64,000 nt of DNA, from assembly GCA_017428925.1 (NCBI GenBank), contig JAFRPY010000044.1:1-64000 (forward strand), in the 5' to 3' direction. The translations under genes were made by a program, and so were the position numbers. The stretch's first letter is position 1. Every line of letters begins with the position of its first letter. The DNA is from Prevotella sp. GTDB lineage: Bacteria; Bacteroidota; Bacteroidia; Bacteroidales; Bacteroidaceae. The notes beneath the pieces are model-generated. The model was not told where the DNA came from and ran no database searches. It saw nothing but the letters and a program-made list of their open reading frames with translations. Shown piece by piece: positions 9,034-17,081 of the stretch.

Positions 9034-9118
9034 GTTTCCACCCATTGGAAGCAATGTTTCTAATCAGCGGAAGGACTCTTTCTAATCAGTGGAAAGGATG
9101 CTTCCACTGAGCAGAAAG
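9034..9118. repeat. Tandem array, 4 units, 22-bp period (GGAA/TTCC family)
   Basis: Four 19-nt units start at 9034, 9056, 9078 and 9100, exactly 22 bp apart. Each has a left arm like GTTTCCA, a 5-nt centre and a right arm like TGGAAGC (7-5-7 imperfect dyad). Units 1 and 3 pair almost fully, unit 4 poorly. The 22-bp step is not a multiple of three and the region is non-coding. The same layout occurs near 19775, 33049 and 49675. Confidence 0.8.
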
Positions 9119-9239
9119 GAATACCCCTACAATTATTGTGCTTATTGGGGCAGCCGTTTTTGACGTGATACATCTAATAAAAAACCTAAAAAAAAAGCAG
9201 ATAACGAAGTTATGTCTTTTCCGTATGCAACTTTTTTTG

Positions 9240-9247
9240 TAATTTTG
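9240..9247 (+). promoter_or_regulatory. -7 box for the vWA/tubulin-like/actin-like operon
   Basis: TAATTTTG followed by C, a strong TAnnTTTG match, lies 23 nt upstream of the ATG at 9271. It is the only convincing promoter seen for the six-gene operon. Confidence 0.6.
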
Positions 9248-9270
9248 CAGTCAATATTTGAAAACAGAAT

Positions 9271-10476
9271 ATGAAAAAAGTCATTATACCGGCAACAATT
9301 CTTATTTTGTTGCTCATTGTCTACATGCTCATCCCTCGTGAGCACAATCTTGTTGTGAAGTGGGATTCGGTCAAGACAGAACTGGAGGAAGCCCAGCCGA
9401 TTATCAAGGTTTACATCGAGAATTCAGGCAGTATGGACGGCTATATGGGTTCGGGTGCTGAACTGAAAGATGCCGTTTACAGCTATGTAAGCACGATGGC
9501 AAGCTATTCTCCGGTTGCTCCTCAGCTGCATTTCATCAACACGCAGGTGATTCCTTATGGCGGTTCGCTGAAAAGTTTCATCACAGACATGAACCCCGAA
9601 TCTTTCAGGCAGGCAGGTGGAAGCCGTGCCAATTCGGATATAGCACAGATGGTTGAAATGATGCTGACAGCCCAAGGTAAGAATACGGTAAGCATTTTCG
9701 TGAGTGACTGCATCCTTGATGTCCCCGACGGAGAAGCTGAGAAATTCTTCATTAACCGGCAGATTGACATCAGAAATGCCTTCACTAAGTTCCGCCGCAA
9801 GATGAAGAACCTGAGTGTTGAGGTGTTCCGCATGAAGTCTGAATTCAAGGGAATGTACTATTACAGCAAAGGTGGTGAGCAGCTTGAAGACGTGAAGCGC
9901 CCCTACTTCATGTTTGTCATTGGCGACCGTGATGTTTTGGCTTGGATCAACAAAAACGTTCCTTTCAGCGAAGTAAAGCATGGTATTGAGAACTACTGCG
10001 CTTTCACCACCTATTCGGATGTTTCATTCGACATGACTAATGAGTTTGGTGTTGCTCACAAGAACACACTTGAGTGCCGTTCAGACCGCAAGGGCCGTTG
10101 CCACATGAAGCTGAAAGCCAATCTTCGCACCACACTTCAGGATGACACCTACGTGATGAACCCAGAAAACTATCGTACCCAGAATGCTACAGTCGGAGTG
10201 GGTGCCGTTGAGAGGATTGACGACCAGCAAAGCCCTTACACCCATCTGCTGACCATCGACCTGGATGGAAAGATGAATCCCTCGGGTGAGCAGCTGAAAC
10301 TGATTCAGCAGGAAATGCCTGCATGGATTGAGGCCGTTAATGACGACACTGGCAAAACCATTCGCAAGAACCTGAACAAGACGACTGGAATCAAATACAT
10401 CATTGGTGGAATAGCAGACGCCTACAAGAACGACAAGGTGCTTGCCAACATTAAGTTTAACATCGTAAAAAAATAA
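9271..10476 (+). CDS. Membrane-anchored vWA-like domain protein (first gene of six-gene operon)
   Basis: This 401-residue protein has one N-terminal membrane segment (about residues 4-21) and then a soluble domain. IKVYIENSGSMDGYM (E50-N51-S52-G53-S54) resembles the vWA metal site DxSxS with Glu replacing the first Asp. A GGSRANSDIAQM segment (116-127) and SIFVSDCILD (141-150, D146) fit the second and third metal-ligand loops. vWA domains usually bind partner proteins through a metal ion. No exact family was recognised. It starts an operon containing a tubulin-like and an actin/Hsp70-like protein, so it may be the membrane-facing adaptor. Function is unknown. Confidence 0.6.
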   Translation: MKKVIIPATILILLLIVYMLIPREHNLVVKWDSVKTELEEAQPIIKVYIENSGSMDGYMGSGAELKDAVYSYVSTMASYSPVAPQLHFINTQVIPYGGSLKSFITDMNPESFRQAGGSRANSDIAQMVEMMLTAQGKNTVSIFVSDCILDVPDGEAEKFFINRQIDIRNAFTKFRRKMKNLSVEVFRMKSEFKGMYYYSKGGEQLEDVKRPYFMFVIGDRDVLAWINKNVPFSEVKHGIENYCAFTTYSDVSFDMTNEFGVAHKNTLECRSDRKGRCHMKLKANLRTTLQDDTYVMNPENYRTQNATVGVGAVERIDDQQSPYTHLLTIDLDGKMNPSGEQLKLIQQEMPAWIEAVNDDTGKTIRKNLNKTTGIKYIIGGIADAYKNDKVLANIKFNIVKK

Positions 10477-10485
10477 AACGACAAT

Positions 10486-10944
10486 ATGGGACAATTTTTC
10501 ACAACCATCTACTGCTTCTTCGACGATCTCTTTGGTCTTGAACTGGCAAGTTATCTGGCAGGCGAAGCCACTGAACGCCAGCAGAGCAACATGTTTATGA
10601 GTATTGGTCTTGCCATGATAGGCATCACGTTGCTCGTAGCCGTTATTTTCTATTATGTCATCAACCACCCGAAACTGAACAACTGGTGGGGATGGACGAT
10701 ATTCCTCGTTATCAACGGACTCATCAACTACTTTGTGGGATGGCGTTGGGTGTTGAGCGATTTGCTCGATGGAATGATGGAAAAGATGGATCAGACCACA
10801 GGTCAGCTTATCCCCCTAAGCATCATGGAGAACGATTGTATCAGCTTCGGTTTTGCCAACATGATACTCTCGATGATTACTTTCCTCATTATTTCCTATC
10901 TCATTAAATGGGGAAGCACCAACGTTCCGCGTGCTCCATTCTGA
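10486..10944 (+). CDS. Small multi-pass membrane protein of unknown function
   Basis: This 152-residue protein starts 9 nt after the vWA-like gene. It has three hydrophobic stretches long enough to cross the membrane: about residues 40-60 (SIGLAMIGITLLVAVIFYYV), 69-87 (WTIFLVINGLINYFVGW) and 124-143 (FANMILSMITFLIISYLIKW). The N-terminal 35 residues and the loop after the second segment are polar. No known family was recognised. Its tight spacing suggests it is a membrane component of the system encoded by this operon. Confidence 0.65.
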   Translation: MGQFFTTIYCFFDDLFGLELASYLAGEATERQQSNMFMSIGLAMIGITLLVAVIFYYVINHPKLNNWWGWTIFLVINGLINYFVGWRWVLSDLLDGMMEKMDQTTGQLIPLSIMENDCISFGFANMILSMITFLIISYLIKWGSTNVPRAPF

Positions 10945-10998
10945 TTGTATCCAAACCCATAAAAGAACTTTAAACTAAAATAAACGGCAAATTACAAA

Positions 10999-12396
10999 AT
11001 GTCAAAACTATATGTTTTCGGAATAGGTGGAACAGGGTCGCGTGTGCTCCGTTCCCTTACTATGATGCTTGCCTCAGGCGTTAGGACTCCTCAAACCGAT
11101 ATGGTGCCCATTGTCATTGACCCTGACTCGGCCAATGCTGACCTTACACGGACGGTAGCCCTGATGAACAAATATGGAACACTACGCCAGCAACTCACTT
11201 TCCCAGAAAAAGGCCACGGCACATTCTTCAAGACAAAGATTGACCGTCTGCTGCCTAACTATAACCTGTTGATTAAGGATACTGAAGACCGTCAGTTCCA
11301 GCAGTTCATCGAGTTGCCCGCGATGAGTAAGAAGAACCAGGCCATGATGCGCATGCTGTTCTCTGAAAAGAACCTTGCATCGAGCATGAACGTCGGATTC
11401 AAGGGAAATCCCAATATCGGAAGTGTGGTGCTCAACCAGATTGTCAATTCAGAAGACTTCATTACCTTTGCCAATTCGTTTGAGAAAGGCGACAAGATAT
11501 TCATCGTCAGCAGCATCTTCGGTGGTACTGGTGCCAGCGGATTCCCGCTCTTGCTGAAAACCCTGCGCACGGGTGAAGACTTCCCCAACAACGACCTGAT
11601 TAACAAAGCCGAGATTGGAGCCGTCACCATACTGCCCTATTTCAAGCTTGAACAAAGCGAGGACAGCGAGATTGACTCATCGACCTTCATCTCGAAGGCA
11701 AAGTCTGCCCTAGCCTATTACGAGAACAACATTTCGAAGAATAACCAGATTAATGCGCTCTACTTCCTTGCCGACAACATGTCGAACACCTACGAGAATC
11801 ATGAGGGAGGAACCCAGCAGCGCAACTCAGCCCACCTTGTGGAATTCCTGGCAGCATCGGCAGCCATTGACTTTGCCAACAAGCATCATGAAGGCCCGAC
11901 AGTCAACAAGGAACTGGGCATCAAGGAGAACCACCGTACGGTTCACATGGATTCTTTCTACGATGAACTTACCGCCATGCTACGCATGCCACTCACCCAG
12001 TTTATGATGATGGCCAACTGCATTTCCGACAAGTGGGACTTCGTGAGCAAGAAGAAACTTGCGGCTAACAATGGCAACTTTGACGAGTCGTTCTACAACA
12101 CCCCATTCATGCAGAATCTTAAGTCGTATCTTGAAGACTATAGACTGTGGATTTCTGAGATGAAAGACAACAAGCGCTCGCTTGACCTCTTTAACCTTGA
12201 CTGTGGGGATGAACCGTTCAGCGTGGTAGTTGGCCAGAAGCCAAAGTCTGTATTCACCATGCTTTCCAATTACAACCTTTTCTACGACCGTCTGAACAAT
12301 GCCGTGAAAAAGGCTAAAGGCGACAAGGAAAGCCGCTGGCTTGAGATGTACAGCATAGCCACACAGCAATTGTGCAAAGAAAAATTTGGATTCTGA
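10999..12396 (+). CDS. Tubulin/FtsZ-like NTP-binding protein
   Basis: This 465-residue protein has an N-terminal GIGGTGSR loop (residues 8-15) and a second glycine loop SIFGGTGASG (172-181) after a KIFIVSS strand. That spacing and order match the T1 loop and the GGGTG[S/T]G signature (T4) of tubulin/FtsZ-fold proteins, in particular the divergent bacterial tubulin-like group. The C-terminal half, with many aromatic and charged helices, was not recognised. It probably binds a guanine nucleotide; polymerisation is unproven. It lies directly upstream of an actin/Hsp70-like ATPase gene, an unusual pairing. A Rossmann-type nucleotide-binding protein is the main alternative. Confidence 0.6.
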   Translation: MSKLYVFGIGGTGSRVLRSLTMMLASGVRTPQTDMVPIVIDPDSANADLTRTVALMNKYGTLRQQLTFPEKGHGTFFKTKIDRLLPNYNLLIKDTEDRQFQQFIELPAMSKKNQAMMRMLFSEKNLASSMNVGFKGNPNIGSVVLNQIVNSEDFITFANSFEKGDKIFIVSSIFGGTGASGFPLLLKTLRTGEDFPNNDLINKAEIGAVTILPYFKLEQSEDSEIDSSTFISKAKSALAYYENNISKNNQINALYFLADNMSNTYENHEGGTQQRNSAHLVEFLAASAAIDFANKHHEGPTVNKELGIKENHRTVHMDSFYDELTAMLRMPLTQFMMMANCISDKWDFVSKKKLAANNGNFDESFYNTPFMQNLKSYLEDYRLWISEMKDNKRSLDLFNLDCGDEPFSVVVGQKPKSVFTMLSNYNLFYDRLNNAVKKAKGDKESRWLEMYSIATQQLCKEKFGF

Positions 12397-12455
12397 TTGG
12401 AACGAGACCAAAGATTGATTGAAAAGAAACAACAACTATAGAAAACAAATAAGCC

Positions 12456-15400
12456 GTGTCAAAAATATTTCGCCTCTACACTGAAGGAGCTACGACTTTC
12501 AACGACTGGAACGAAAGCCCTTCATTCCCATACAACAGTAATAATCGCGACAACATCGATGATCCCGATGGTGCCACTGCCAGAAACGAGATTACGAGCA
12601 TACCTTCGCCTTTTGCAAGGATAGACCTTGTGAAGAATGCCTTCAAGATGGTGACCACTCCCCACAAGAAGACGCATGAAACCGATCTCGATGGCAAGAC
12701 TATCTTCCACAAAATGGTGAGCGATGCTCTTGATGTGGGCGAGATTTTCTTCAATATTGATAAATATAAGAACAAGATAGAGATTATATCGTGGGATTCG
12801 GCCCTGATGATTGAGGAACTGAAGCAGAGCGATATGGATGGTCACCGCTATCTGGGTGATGCGCTGGACAAGTATATGCAAAGCGATGCCCAGGCCTATA
12901 ACTTCGATGACTTGCACAATATCTATCTGCTCAACTTCCTGCATGGTCCCGATGAGCTGAACATCATCGGTGCAACTTCACCCGCAACAGTGTTCTTCTC
13001 GAATGCCAACAAACTTGACTATGTGTCGAAGAGCCTGAATTTCGGTCAGTCGTCTCCATTCGATGATGACTACTATCCACTCTACAAGCGCGATTCTGAG
13101 TACATCAAGTTCTGGTTTATCCTGCGCAAGTCGATTCCAGACTTTGCCACACGATTCCCTGAGGTGGAAGAATACCTGAAGCTGACCATGCGTGCCATTA
13201 CCGACAATACGCTTAAATCACAGCTGCGCTCATTGACTGATGCTGATGTGCGTTCTTTGTCGGAGATTGAAGTTAAGGATGAACGCCAGAACAACACGGT
13301 TGAAGTGCTGGGCTATCCGTTGCTGAAACGCTCTGTGGTGAATAACGGAAGTGAAAGCGACTTTGTGATTGACACGACCAAAGACGTTGACATCTTGCCG
13401 CTTGTGCTGCCTATTGACTCAGGTAATCGCTACCGTGACATGTTCTATACCACAGACACATGGGGCAAAATCAATGCTGCACCTTGTGTAGTTGAAGAGC
13501 AGAACCTTGCCAAGCGTGAACTTCCTTTCGATGGTTCCATTCGTGCCTACATCACCATTGGTGACCTGATGGAAGATAACATCATACGGGTTCCCCACAA
13601 ATTGAACAACAAAGAGTATTTCGACGGAAGCATTCAGCTCGGTGAAGAGAAGGTGAGCTACCTGCTTCCGTTGAAACCGCTGTTCTTCAAATATTTTGAT
13701 GTCAACGACCTGATGCGCCCAATGGCTGATGGTTTGCCCATGTTCGAGATGGAACGCCTTGCCGGTGGTTCAGTAAAGGCAACCCTCCGCATTCCTGTCA
13801 AGAGCCGTTCACGCAATAAATATGTGGAATATTCCCGTAACTTCTATGGTGAGAACGAAGCTGACCCGAAGCACAACATCGGTGGAATGAGTGAGTTTGA
13901 CTTTGCCGGCTTTATCATGCCGCTCATCAAATTCAAGCAAGAAGAAGATGCGCTGTTCACCGTCAGCTGTATTTCTACTTATTCCCGCAACTATACGCTG
14001 AAGTTCTTCCAGGGAGATATTCAGCTGCCCGACATCATGATGGATTGCCGAAATGTGAACCGCTCGGCTAACTATAAGGCAGAAAACTACACCATCGAGA
14101 AGCGAAACTTTGACCATATCGAGGTGAGCGATGCTGAAGGCAACAAGGGTGTGATTGTTCCTGTATTCCAGGAACAGCAAAGCGTGAACAGTTTCGACTT
14201 TGCCATCGACCTTGGAACCTCAAATACCCATATTGAATACCGCGTAAACAACGGTCCCACTTCACAGACATTCTCCTACGAACAGGTCGGAAAGCCGTAT
14301 AGTGAATTCTTCACGCCTTCCATGCTTCGGTTTAATGGGCGTCAGCTGCAAGACGACCTCTTGGCTGAACAGTCACTCATGGAACGCGATTTCCTGCCGT
14401 TGGCCGTGACTTCACAGAGCGATTTCCACTTCCCCACCCGTACCGTGCTCTCCGCTGCACAAACCACCAAGTGGCACGAAGTGGTTCGTCCATACGGTAT
14501 GGTGAACATTCCCCTCACCTACGACAAGCGCGAGTCATACCTTTACAACCGCAACATCTACAACATCAAGTGGGGAAAAGGCGAAATGCTGCGTGTGATG
14601 GAGAGCTATGTAGAAACCTTGATGCTGATGATCCGTAACAAGGTGCTTACTGAGCAAGGCGACTTGCAGCGAGTGAAAATCACTTGGTTCTACCCCATCA
14701 GCATGGCTCCCAAGCGTCTGAAGAACCTTCGCGAGACTTGGAACAATGCCTATCAGAAGTATTTCAACCAGTCGCAGGCATCCAACATGTCTGAATCGGC
14801 TGCACCAATCCAATACTTCTTCCGCCGGTATGCCAATGCCACCGACCTGGTGAATATTGACATTGGTGGTGGAACTACCGACATTGCCTTTGCCCGCGAC
14901 AAAGAGATTCAGTATGTGACGAGCTTCCGCTTTGCTGCAAACTCTGTGTTTGAAAACACGTTCTCGGATGTTGACATGTCAAACGGCATCGTCGACTGCT
15001 ACAAAGAGCAGATACTGCGGGTGCTGACGGACAACAAGCTCACGGAGCTGCTTTCCATCTTCAACAGCGAGAACAACGTACAACCGGCCAACATGGCTTC
15101 GTTCCTCTTCACGCTGAAGGAGAACTCAATGGTTCGTGGCCTCGATTCCAAGTATGTTGACTTCAACCACATGCTTCAGGATGACGAGAACTTCAAAATC
15201 ATCTTCATCCTTTTCTACACCGCCATCATCTACCACGTGGCCGAGATACTGAAGGCAAAGAACCTTGAAATGCCGCGCCACATATCCTTCTCGGGTAACG
15301 GTTCGAAGCTCATCACGGTGCTGACCACCGACAACCAGCTGCTTTCCACATTCACCAAGCGCATCATTGAGCATGTGATTGGAAAACCGTACGACAAAGA

Positions 15401-15851
15401 CCTTGAGATATTAGGCTTCGAGAGCGGCAGCAATCCAAAGGAAAGCACCTGTAAAGGCGGACTGCTTGGCGACATCCTTACCGACGACCGCAACAAGATT
15501 GTCATCAAGAAAGCATTCGGTCCCGATTTCATCAGCAAGGAAGACACCTACGACAGAGTAGACGACCAGTACATCAGCAACTCAACCGAGGCTGTGAAGA
15601 CTTTCTTCGACTTTGTGCTCAACGAACTTGACGACATTTTTGACTTCGATGCCAACTTCGGCGTTTCCAAACAATCACTCCAGATTGCCCGTAACGAGTG
15701 CTACAAAGACATTGCCACCTATCTGCGCAAAGGTCTGCAACAACGCCGTGAAGAGAGCGAGGGTGAAGACCGTCTGGAAGAAACGCTGTTCTTCTATCCC
15801 ATCAAGGGAGCCATCCACGAACTATCAAATGCCATTTTTCATGCCATCTAA
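12456..15851 (+). CDS. Large protein with C-terminal actin/Hsp70-like ATPase domain (GTG start)
   Basis: The frame opens with GTG at 12456; no nearby ATG gives a better start. The 1131-residue product has about 570 N-terminal residues of unrecognised, soluble sequence, followed by an ASKHA-fold ATPase: phosphate-1 motif FAIDLGTSNTH (582-592), phosphate-2 motif VNIDIGGGTTDIAF (799-812) and adenosine motif SGNGSK (946-951). This order is that of actin, MreB, ParM and DnaK. No peptide-binding Hsp70 domain follows; the last 130 residues are helical and acidic. It may use ATP to change shape or to polymerise together with the neighbouring tubulin-like protein. Function is unknown. Confidence 0.7.
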   Translation: MSKIFRLYTEGATTFNDWNESPSFPYNSNNRDNIDDPDGATARNEITSIPSPFARIDLVKNAFKMVTTPHKKTHETDLDGKTIFHKMVSDALDVGEIFFNIDKYKNKIEIISWDSALMIEELKQSDMDGHRYLGDALDKYMQSDAQAYNFDDLHNIYLLNFLHGPDELNIIGATSPATVFFSNANKLDYVSKSLNFGQSSPFDDDYYPLYKRDSEYIKFWFILRKSIPDFATRFPEVEEYLKLTMRAITDNTLKSQLRSLTDADVRSLSEIEVKDERQNNTVEVLGYPLLKRSVVNNGSESDFVIDTTKDVDILPLVLPIDSGNRYRDMFYTTDTWGKINAAPCVVEEQNLAKRELPFDGSIRAYITIGDLMEDNIIRVPHKLNNKEYFDGSIQLGEEKVSYLLPLKPLFFKYFDVNDLMRPMADGLPMFEMERLAGGSVKATLRIPVKSRSRNKYVEYSRNFYGENEADPKHNIGGMSEFDFAGFIMPLIKFKQEEDALFTVSCISTYSRNYTLKFFQGDIQLPDIMMDCRNVNRSANYKAENYTIEKRNFDHIEVSDAEGNKGVIVPVFQEQQSVNSFDFAIDLGTSNTHIEYRVNNGPTSQTFSYEQVGKPYSEFFTPSMLRFNGRQLQDDLLAEQSLMERDFLPLAVTSQSDFHFPTRTVLSAAQTTKWHEVVRPYGMVNIPLTYDKRESYLYNRNIYNIKWGKGEMLRVMESYVETLMLMIRNKVLTEQGDLQRVKITWFYPISMAPKRLKNLRETWNNAYQKYFNQSQASNMSESAAPIQYFFRRYANATDLVNIDIGGGTTDIAFARDKEIQYVTSFRFAANSVFENTFSDVDMSNGIVDCYKEQILRVLTDNKLTELLSIFNSENNVQPANMASFLFTLKENSMVRGLDSKYVDFNHMLQDDENFKIIFILFYTAIIYHVAEILKAKNLEMPRHISFSGNGSKLITVLTTDNQLLSTFTKRIIEHVIGKPYDKDLEILGFESGSNPKESTCKGGLLGDILTDDRNKIVIKKAFGPDFISKEDTYDRVDDQYISNSTEAVKTFFDFVLNELDDIFDFDANFGVSKQSLQIARNECYKDIATYLRKGLQQRREESEGEDRLEETLFFYPIKGAIHELSNAIFHAI

Positions 15852-15863
15852 CAACTTGAGATT

Positions 15864-16487
15864 ATGAATTCTTCTGTTATCATCATCGTAGTCCTGGTCA
15901 TTGCATTGGCTGCCATCGGACTCTCCATCAAGGTTTTGCTCGACCTTCTGAAACTGAAAAAAGACATTGAGCAGCAACACTACGACACCGAAGATTCCCT
16001 CAGCGGTATCCGTAAGGCATTGGCAACAGCACAGCGTGAGGCAGACGTTTCGGAAAGTCTCAAGGCTATAGATGAAAGACTGAACAAGCTGGAGCGCTCG
16101 TCAAGAATCTCTGCCGTCAGGGAAGGCGATGCAAATGCCCAGCAACCCAGAGACCTGCCACCCCGCAACGTCAACAAGCAGCCCAAGGACGGGTTCTTCG
16201 GCTCACCTAAAGGTGATGCTGATACCGCTCTTTTCAACGACCAATATGACGAACTGCGCGACGAATGCTTCTTCTCGGTTCATTTCCTTTCAACTACAGA
16301 AGGAGAATATGCTCCCATCGACCTGATGCGCCTGAAGTCGTTGCCATCAATCGAGGGTGTGGTTCGCTATACAGGTTGTCCGCTGAAAGAAGCCCGTGGG
16401 TTCCAGCTTATCAGCAAGGGACAAGTAAAAAAGCAAAGCAACTATTGGGTGGTTACGGCTCCCGCAGAGCTTCAAATGCTGAAATAG
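15864..16487 (+). CDS. Membrane-anchored coiled-coil protein, unknown
   Basis: This 207-residue protein starts 12 nt after the ATPase gene. It has an N-terminal membrane segment (about residues 4-27, SSVIIIVVLVIALAAIGLSI and onward), a charged helical stretch likely to form a coiled coil (about 33-82), a Pro/Gly/Asn-rich linker, and a compact C-terminal region (about 125-207, with ECFFSVHFLSTTEGEYAPID). The C-terminal region has no recognised family. It probably anchors or tethers the operon's cytoplasmic proteins to the inner membrane; this is inference from context. Confidence 0.6.
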   Translation: MNSSVIIIVVLVIALAAIGLSIKVLLDLLKLKKDIEQQHYDTEDSLSGIRKALATAQREADVSESLKAIDERLNKLERSSRISAVREGDANAQQPRDLPPRNVNKQPKDGFFGSPKGDADTALFNDQYDELRDECFFSVHFLSTTEGEYAPIDLMRLKSLPSIEGVVRYTGCPLKEARGFQLISKGQVKKQSNYWVVTAPAELQMLK

Positions 16488-16534
16488 AGAAGCGATAAGT
16501 GATAAATGAAGAGTGATAAGTGTAATTAATCAGA

Positions 16535-17074
16535 ATGGAAAAAGAAGAACTGGAAGTACTTATTGAAATACGCGACTTCTTCCGTCGCCACAAACAGGAA
16601 ATTGCAAAGGAACTTGGTGAGAGCGACAACGCCTTGCGTGAGGCTCTGAAAGATGTCAAGGACACCTCTTATTATAGTGTAACCGAACTGAAGCGACAGA
16701 TTGTCGAGCAGAGTGAGGCTTTCAAGGATATTATCAACGAAGAGCGCGATGCCTTTATCGATGTGAGCAACACCATGAAGGCCCAGTTCGAAAAGCAGGT
16801 AAAGGCTTATCCCTCGATTGCAGAACGACTGGAAGACATGGCCGAAGTGCCGCACAAACTGGATGTATTGGTCAACAAGATGGAACAATACAACTGGCAA
16901 CTTGTGGAGAATGTGAACAACATGATTCGCCGAATTGACCAGCGCCGTGAGGCTGCTCAGGAACGCCATAACCGCATTCCAACCTGGCTTAAATTATTAT
17001 TCGCCGTCAGCCTGACCATCATCACAATCTGTAGTGTTGTGACAATGGTGGCTACGGTAGCAATCTTCAAATAA
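16535..17074 (+). CDS. C-tail-anchored coiled-coil protein, unknown
   Basis: This 179-residue protein is almost entirely charged helix with heptad-like spacing (about residues 1-145) and ends in one hydrophobic segment (about 152-177, LKLLFAVSLTIITICSVVTM), giving a tail-anchored layout opposite to the preceding protein, which is anchored at its N-terminus. No family was recognised. It closes the operon and stops 7 nt from the convergent dipeptidase gene. A role as membrane tether or spacer is plausible but not shown. Confidence 0.6.
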   Translation: MEKEELEVLIEIRDFFRRHKQEIAKELGESDNALREALKDVKDTSYYSVTELKRQIVEQSEAFKDIINEERDAFIDVSNTMKAQFEKQVKAYPSIAERLEDMAEVPHKLDVLVNKMEQYNWQLVENVNNMIRRIDQRREAAQERHNRIPTWLKLLFAVSLTIITICSVVTMVATVAIFK

Positions 17075-17081
17075 CAAGATT

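Noticed and set aside
9122-9160. Terminator after the TPR gene (CCCC...GGGG around 9124-9148)
   Set aside because: The stem is only 4 bp with a long loop and no good T-run directly after it.
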